Positions 60,212-64,000 of a stretch of 64,000 nt of DNA are shown here, piece after piece; positions within the stretch are counted from its first letter, which is position 1; each line of letters begins with the position of its first letter. Both the position numbers and the translations under genes were made by a program. The notes beneath the pieces were generated by a model. It was not told the DNA's origin. It was given only the letters and a program-made list of their open reading frames with translations, and did not search any database. Origin of the DNA: Glossina fuscipes (Eukaryota > Arthropoda > Insecta > Diptera > Glossinidae); contig NW_023998414.1 in the NCBI RefSeq assembly GCF_014805625.2, positions 20,398,124 through 20,462,123 of the forward strand, in the 5' to 3' direction.

Positions 60212-62459
60212 ATTAATGGCACAAAGCTTGTTACGAATATACGCAAATATCGCGTTGCCGTTTACGTATATCAGTGTATATGTAAGAAACAAGTGTTATC
60301 TAGACATTTAGCAAAGTTCTCATTAAGATTACTAATGAGCCTTAAAAACATTCTATTAAAATATATAAAGTTAAGCTTTGTTGTTCTTTGCGCTTCCATC
60401 GAACTGCCTTCAAGATGACTGATCGCTTTATGACCATTTTATTTTATAAAACCTGTAAGAAGCTTAAACAAGCAAACATATTTGTTATAAATGTTTTAGT
60501 AAACATTATTTATATATTTTTATAAAGAAGGCCTCGCTTCAGCCTAATTTCGTGATACCCTATACACTATCTGTTAGTTTATATTTAATAGCAAAATAAC
60601 AAATGTAGACAATACAGTTGGCAACGACAATGGCAATGGCGTGACACTCATTTTTGCGTAAAAGAAACCAAGCTCTTAAGCTAATGTTAGGGGAAAAAAT
60701 TGCCTTTTTTTGGTACGTTTACATAGTGACCGATCACTGACTCAGCAGGAGCAACTTTCTATACAAATATTCTTAAAAGTAGCACCCTATCGACTTAAAT
60801 TTTTATTAGATTCCATTACCAGTCCTCAACTTAGTTGCGTCGGTGAGAGCTTTTACAGTGACGGCCAACACTTTTTATTTTGCTTTTATACTAATTCTGG
60901 AATAGTAATTCTTGCCCCAAGTCTTTCTACATAAGTCTTCTCTTAGTTCACCAATAATACGTATAGTCTCGCTGAATAAAGTCGCTGAAAGGTTATGGTT
61001 TATTGGAGTGAGTCAACGCTCTCACATCTAACAGTGTTATATCTCATAATTTTTGTGGCAAGTTCACTTACGTATCTTCGAAGATTACATAGTCGTTGAT
61101 CATTTTATTGAGCGAATATTAGCTGCAATATGCACGATGTACGAAATGTGTGTGCTTTGTTTTCGTAATAAGTTTTAACAATCTCTCTCTACACGCTATA
61201 GAAATATGTGTGTGTATATTGTGTTTGAGAAATAACGGCAAGGTTCGGTCAATGTCTCGAAAAAACAAATTTGATCCAAATCTCAATTGGAAGGACATTT
61301 TATTTACGTTTACTTTTCGAACAATGCAATGAACGCCCCTACATACATACATAGATATTTGTTTATTTATTTATTTATTACAAGCCATAGTCTTAGAAAT
61401 TCAAAGGAACATCTCAAAATGCATCTACAACTGTTTATTATGATCCTAAGTTACATTGTAGAGTTTCACACAAGTGAATGTGAGGGCAACAAGAAAAGTG
61501 AACAAGAAGAACCTGTGAGGATTTTTTTGAATTTAAAGTGAATGATTAATCTCATAGTTGATACGGACTTCTGGCAGTTGTTTTTATAAGGCAAATAATT
61601 CCGGATGAATCTTATCGGAATATGAGTATTTATCTCGGCCAATGGAAAATGGGGAATAACATGCGTCCGTGTTAATATATACAGAAACATCTAGAAATCC
61701 TTCAAAATTAGAAGTAGTTCATCTTCAGGTACTCTTGACGCTTCTATTATCCATAGCAATAGTGGCTAAAAGTTTACTTTTTGACATGATGTCACACAAG
61801 CAATTGTATATTAAGATCTTCTGTAGTCATCACCTTTACCACCACTGGTAGACCTTGATATATGCCTTATTGGTTATTCGTTAAGCAAAGGGAGACCTAT
61901 TTCTGCATGGATTATGCGTGGACACTTTGGACTTTCGTTTCTGCTCTAGTTTATGAGCAATGCGAAAAACGTTTTCTTTGATTTTGAAAGCTGTCGTCTT
62001 CCCAGTCTGTGTTGTGTAGTGGGGACATGTTCTTCGATCAATTTGGCTCATTTTCGTTATCAATTTACGTGCAAGCATTTTTCTCGCGTTTTTGTTAAAT
62101 CCGATGCCGATATCTTAATTGATGTGACAAGGGGAGTGTTTACCATAGACAGAAACTTATTTGCATGAACCGACATCTTATTATTTGATGCCGATCGAAA
62201 GTAGATATAGTTTGTATGGTCCTAAAAGCGACAGACCACAGAATGCTGCGAACGTTAAGCGAGAATGAATAATCCATGCATTTCTTCCTTCCTTCTACGG
62301 CGGGTATGAAAACATTATCAAAACTTAATGACAATGTCTTTGCCGTATCTTAGTATGAAATCAATTTGCAAACCACAAAGCCTGTATAGTTGGAAACAAT
62401 CAATTCGTTACTCTTGCACAGCCATCTAAAATTGCTTAAGCAGTCTTAGAGATGTTTAG

Positions 62460-62510
62460 GAAAAAAAAAAAAAAAGAAGAAGAGGAAGAGGAAGAAGAAG
62501 ATGAAGAAGC
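62460..62510 (+). repeat. Poly(A) plus (GAA)n tract
   Basis: About 15 A residues are followed by GAAGAAGAGGAAGAG-type purine units, giving a long polypurine strand. Confidence 0.85.
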
Positions 62511-64000
62511 GATTAATTAATTTAAATCAACAGAGAAGCATAAATTTTCAAATTACTTATGTATTTAGAAAATTCTTTTATCTTAATCGATCATCAATGC
62601 TATTAAATCAAAATTATTATGCTTTCCAGTAGAGTAGTAGCCAAGACAATTGTGTTAGAAAAATATCCGGTAAACACATATTCACTTGATTTATTTACTC
62701 AAAGCACAAATTTGCTAAAGCGATTCATACATAAAATGGTGTTAATTTATGATATCTTGATATAATAAATATTTCATATAGAAATGAATTTAGACTAAAG
62801 GTGTGTAGAGAGTAACAAAAAAAAAACACACAAAAAATAAAAAAAAAAAAAAAAAAAAATGATTTAGTTTAAATAAGAAACGCAAACAATTTCGAATTGT
62901 ATGCACATTTACGATATTAAAAGAATATTAAAAATTCATGAATCCATGATCATTTTGCCAATAAAAACAAGGAAATTGTTTTTTTTTTGTTTTTTCTTCT
63001 TTTTCAAAAAAAAAACAAAACTGTTCTAAGTTGGTCGGGCAAGCGTTTTATTATAAACATCCCGAGTTTCCTAAACAATTTATTTCATTGCAAAAATAAC
63101 AATTAAATAATTTGTTTATAAATACGTTAAACGAAATAATTACGAAATACTTACATTTTATTTTTCTCCCTCGGCGATAAAATATTGCTATCGTTTATGG
63201 GTTTACTGCCCTTCGAATTGAATATTTTGACATTTCCTTATTTTTTTAATTTTTTTCCCTAAGTTCGAATGCTTACAATCCTACATAAGCGCAAAGTATG
63301 CAAATTCAATTCGTTTCGAATACGCTACAAAAAAAAAAATGCAATTTACTTAGTAATTAATACAATCACAAAATAACACGGTTAAGATCGGCAGTTATAA
63401 GATGATGATGACGAGACTTACATTGAAAGTTGCATTCTTTAGCGTTGAAACTGTGGACAGTGTTTTGTTACATCAAAATTCTTGTTCTGCAGATTTCCTC
63501 AATTCTCTTACACGTTGTTAAGCAGAAGGTTCTGTTAGTCGTTAGATGCACAATTCGTCCGGCAGGCGGCCAAAAGTCAAAAATCCTGATTTGCTTTCAT
63601 TACTTTCCCATCTATTTTGGAAAATCTCGTTTTCAACAGAATTAGCCAAATATTGATTTACCATGCAGGAAGGGAGATAATATGACGAAAAGCACACACA
63701 CATCACATAAGTTCGATGATAACAATTTGCGATTAATTCTTTCGGATAAAACCGGTGTACATAACATCAAATTTATTTGGTTTTAGGGAAGGCCGTAAGC
63801 CTATGACAACAAGGTAACTAACTACCAACATAACTAATTTAAGGCATTAATGTGCCCTCAAAACGTTTGAATAATAACAGAGAAGAAGTTCAGCAATGAC
63901 TCTCCAATTCTCAATGAGATATCTCTCGTCGTTCTCATAACGTGGGGGGGGGGAACTAGTCTTCCAACGAGTAGAAAGTCCGTATGATTACAGGGAATCT

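Larger units (their letters stand above)
59479..64000 (+). other. wgn: Presumed wengen intron, no further exon identified
   Basis: From the GTAAGC donor to the window edge I find no exon with wengen-like or other coding character. It contains AT and A tracts (59720-59775), the A/T homopolymer block at 60137-60210, and short frames such as 61287-61541 without domains. Near 62460-62510 is an A run passing into GAA-rich repeat. Confidence 0.55.

Noticed and set aside
61287..61541. 84-codon frame with a hydrophobic segment
   Set aside because: Includes a TTTA-repeat-derived stretch and has no recognised domain.

Overview
The window is AT-rich eukaryotic DNA from a fly, probably a higher (cyclorrhaphan or schizophoran) dipteran. 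The reasons are: short GT-AG introns, long homopolymer and microsatellite tracts, three genes with clear Drosophila counterparts (Notch, Rip11, wengen) plus a small UPF0729 gene, and many decayed INE-1/DINE-1-like, mariner, CR1-type LINE and tRNA-SINE copies. A tephritid-like genome fits, but I cannot fix family or genus by eye. There is no prokaryotic gene, CRISPR array or operon here.

Layout. At 1-1529 (+) lie the last four coding exons of Notch: the C-terminal intracellular tail with PPSY, opa (polyglutamine) and PEST/WSSSSP segments, followed by a long AT-rich 3' UTR with several poly(A) signals. A decayed INE-1-like element and a decayed LINE follow. At 7818-8063 (-) is a compact single-exon UPF0729 (C18orf32/CG18508-type) gene, with an imperfect ~220-bp tandem duplication immediately upstream. 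Rip11, a class I Rab11-FIP, runs on the + strand from a 31-nt first coding exon at 11281 across a ~13-kb intron to the C2, linker and Rab11-binding exons at 24329-27192, with a probable 7-nt last coding segment at 27966. From about 28 to 58.4 kb I see only intergenic or intronic DNA: microsatellites, LINE, mariner, SINE and INE-1-like relics. The first identifiable coding exons of wengen (TNF receptor) are at 58444-59121 and 59262-59478 (+). The gene continues past a long intron and probably leaves the window.

The genes do not form one pathway in the bacterial sense. In Drosophila, Notch is a signalling receptor, Rip11 links Rab11 recycling endosomes to membrane delivery, and Wengen is a receptor for the TNF Eiger. 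All three have X-linked (Muller A) orthologues in D. melanogaster as far as I recall, so the segment looks like a rearranged Muller A block.

The most interesting points are: the consistent + orientation of every INE-1-like copy I found; an uncertain translation start in wengen, with an overlapping upstream ORF and an internal signal-like segment; two competing in-phase donors plus a readthrough NPF motif in Rip11; the same HDN-to-HGN change in two mariner relics; and a two-copy tRNA-derived SINE family. I found no convincing wholly novel system.
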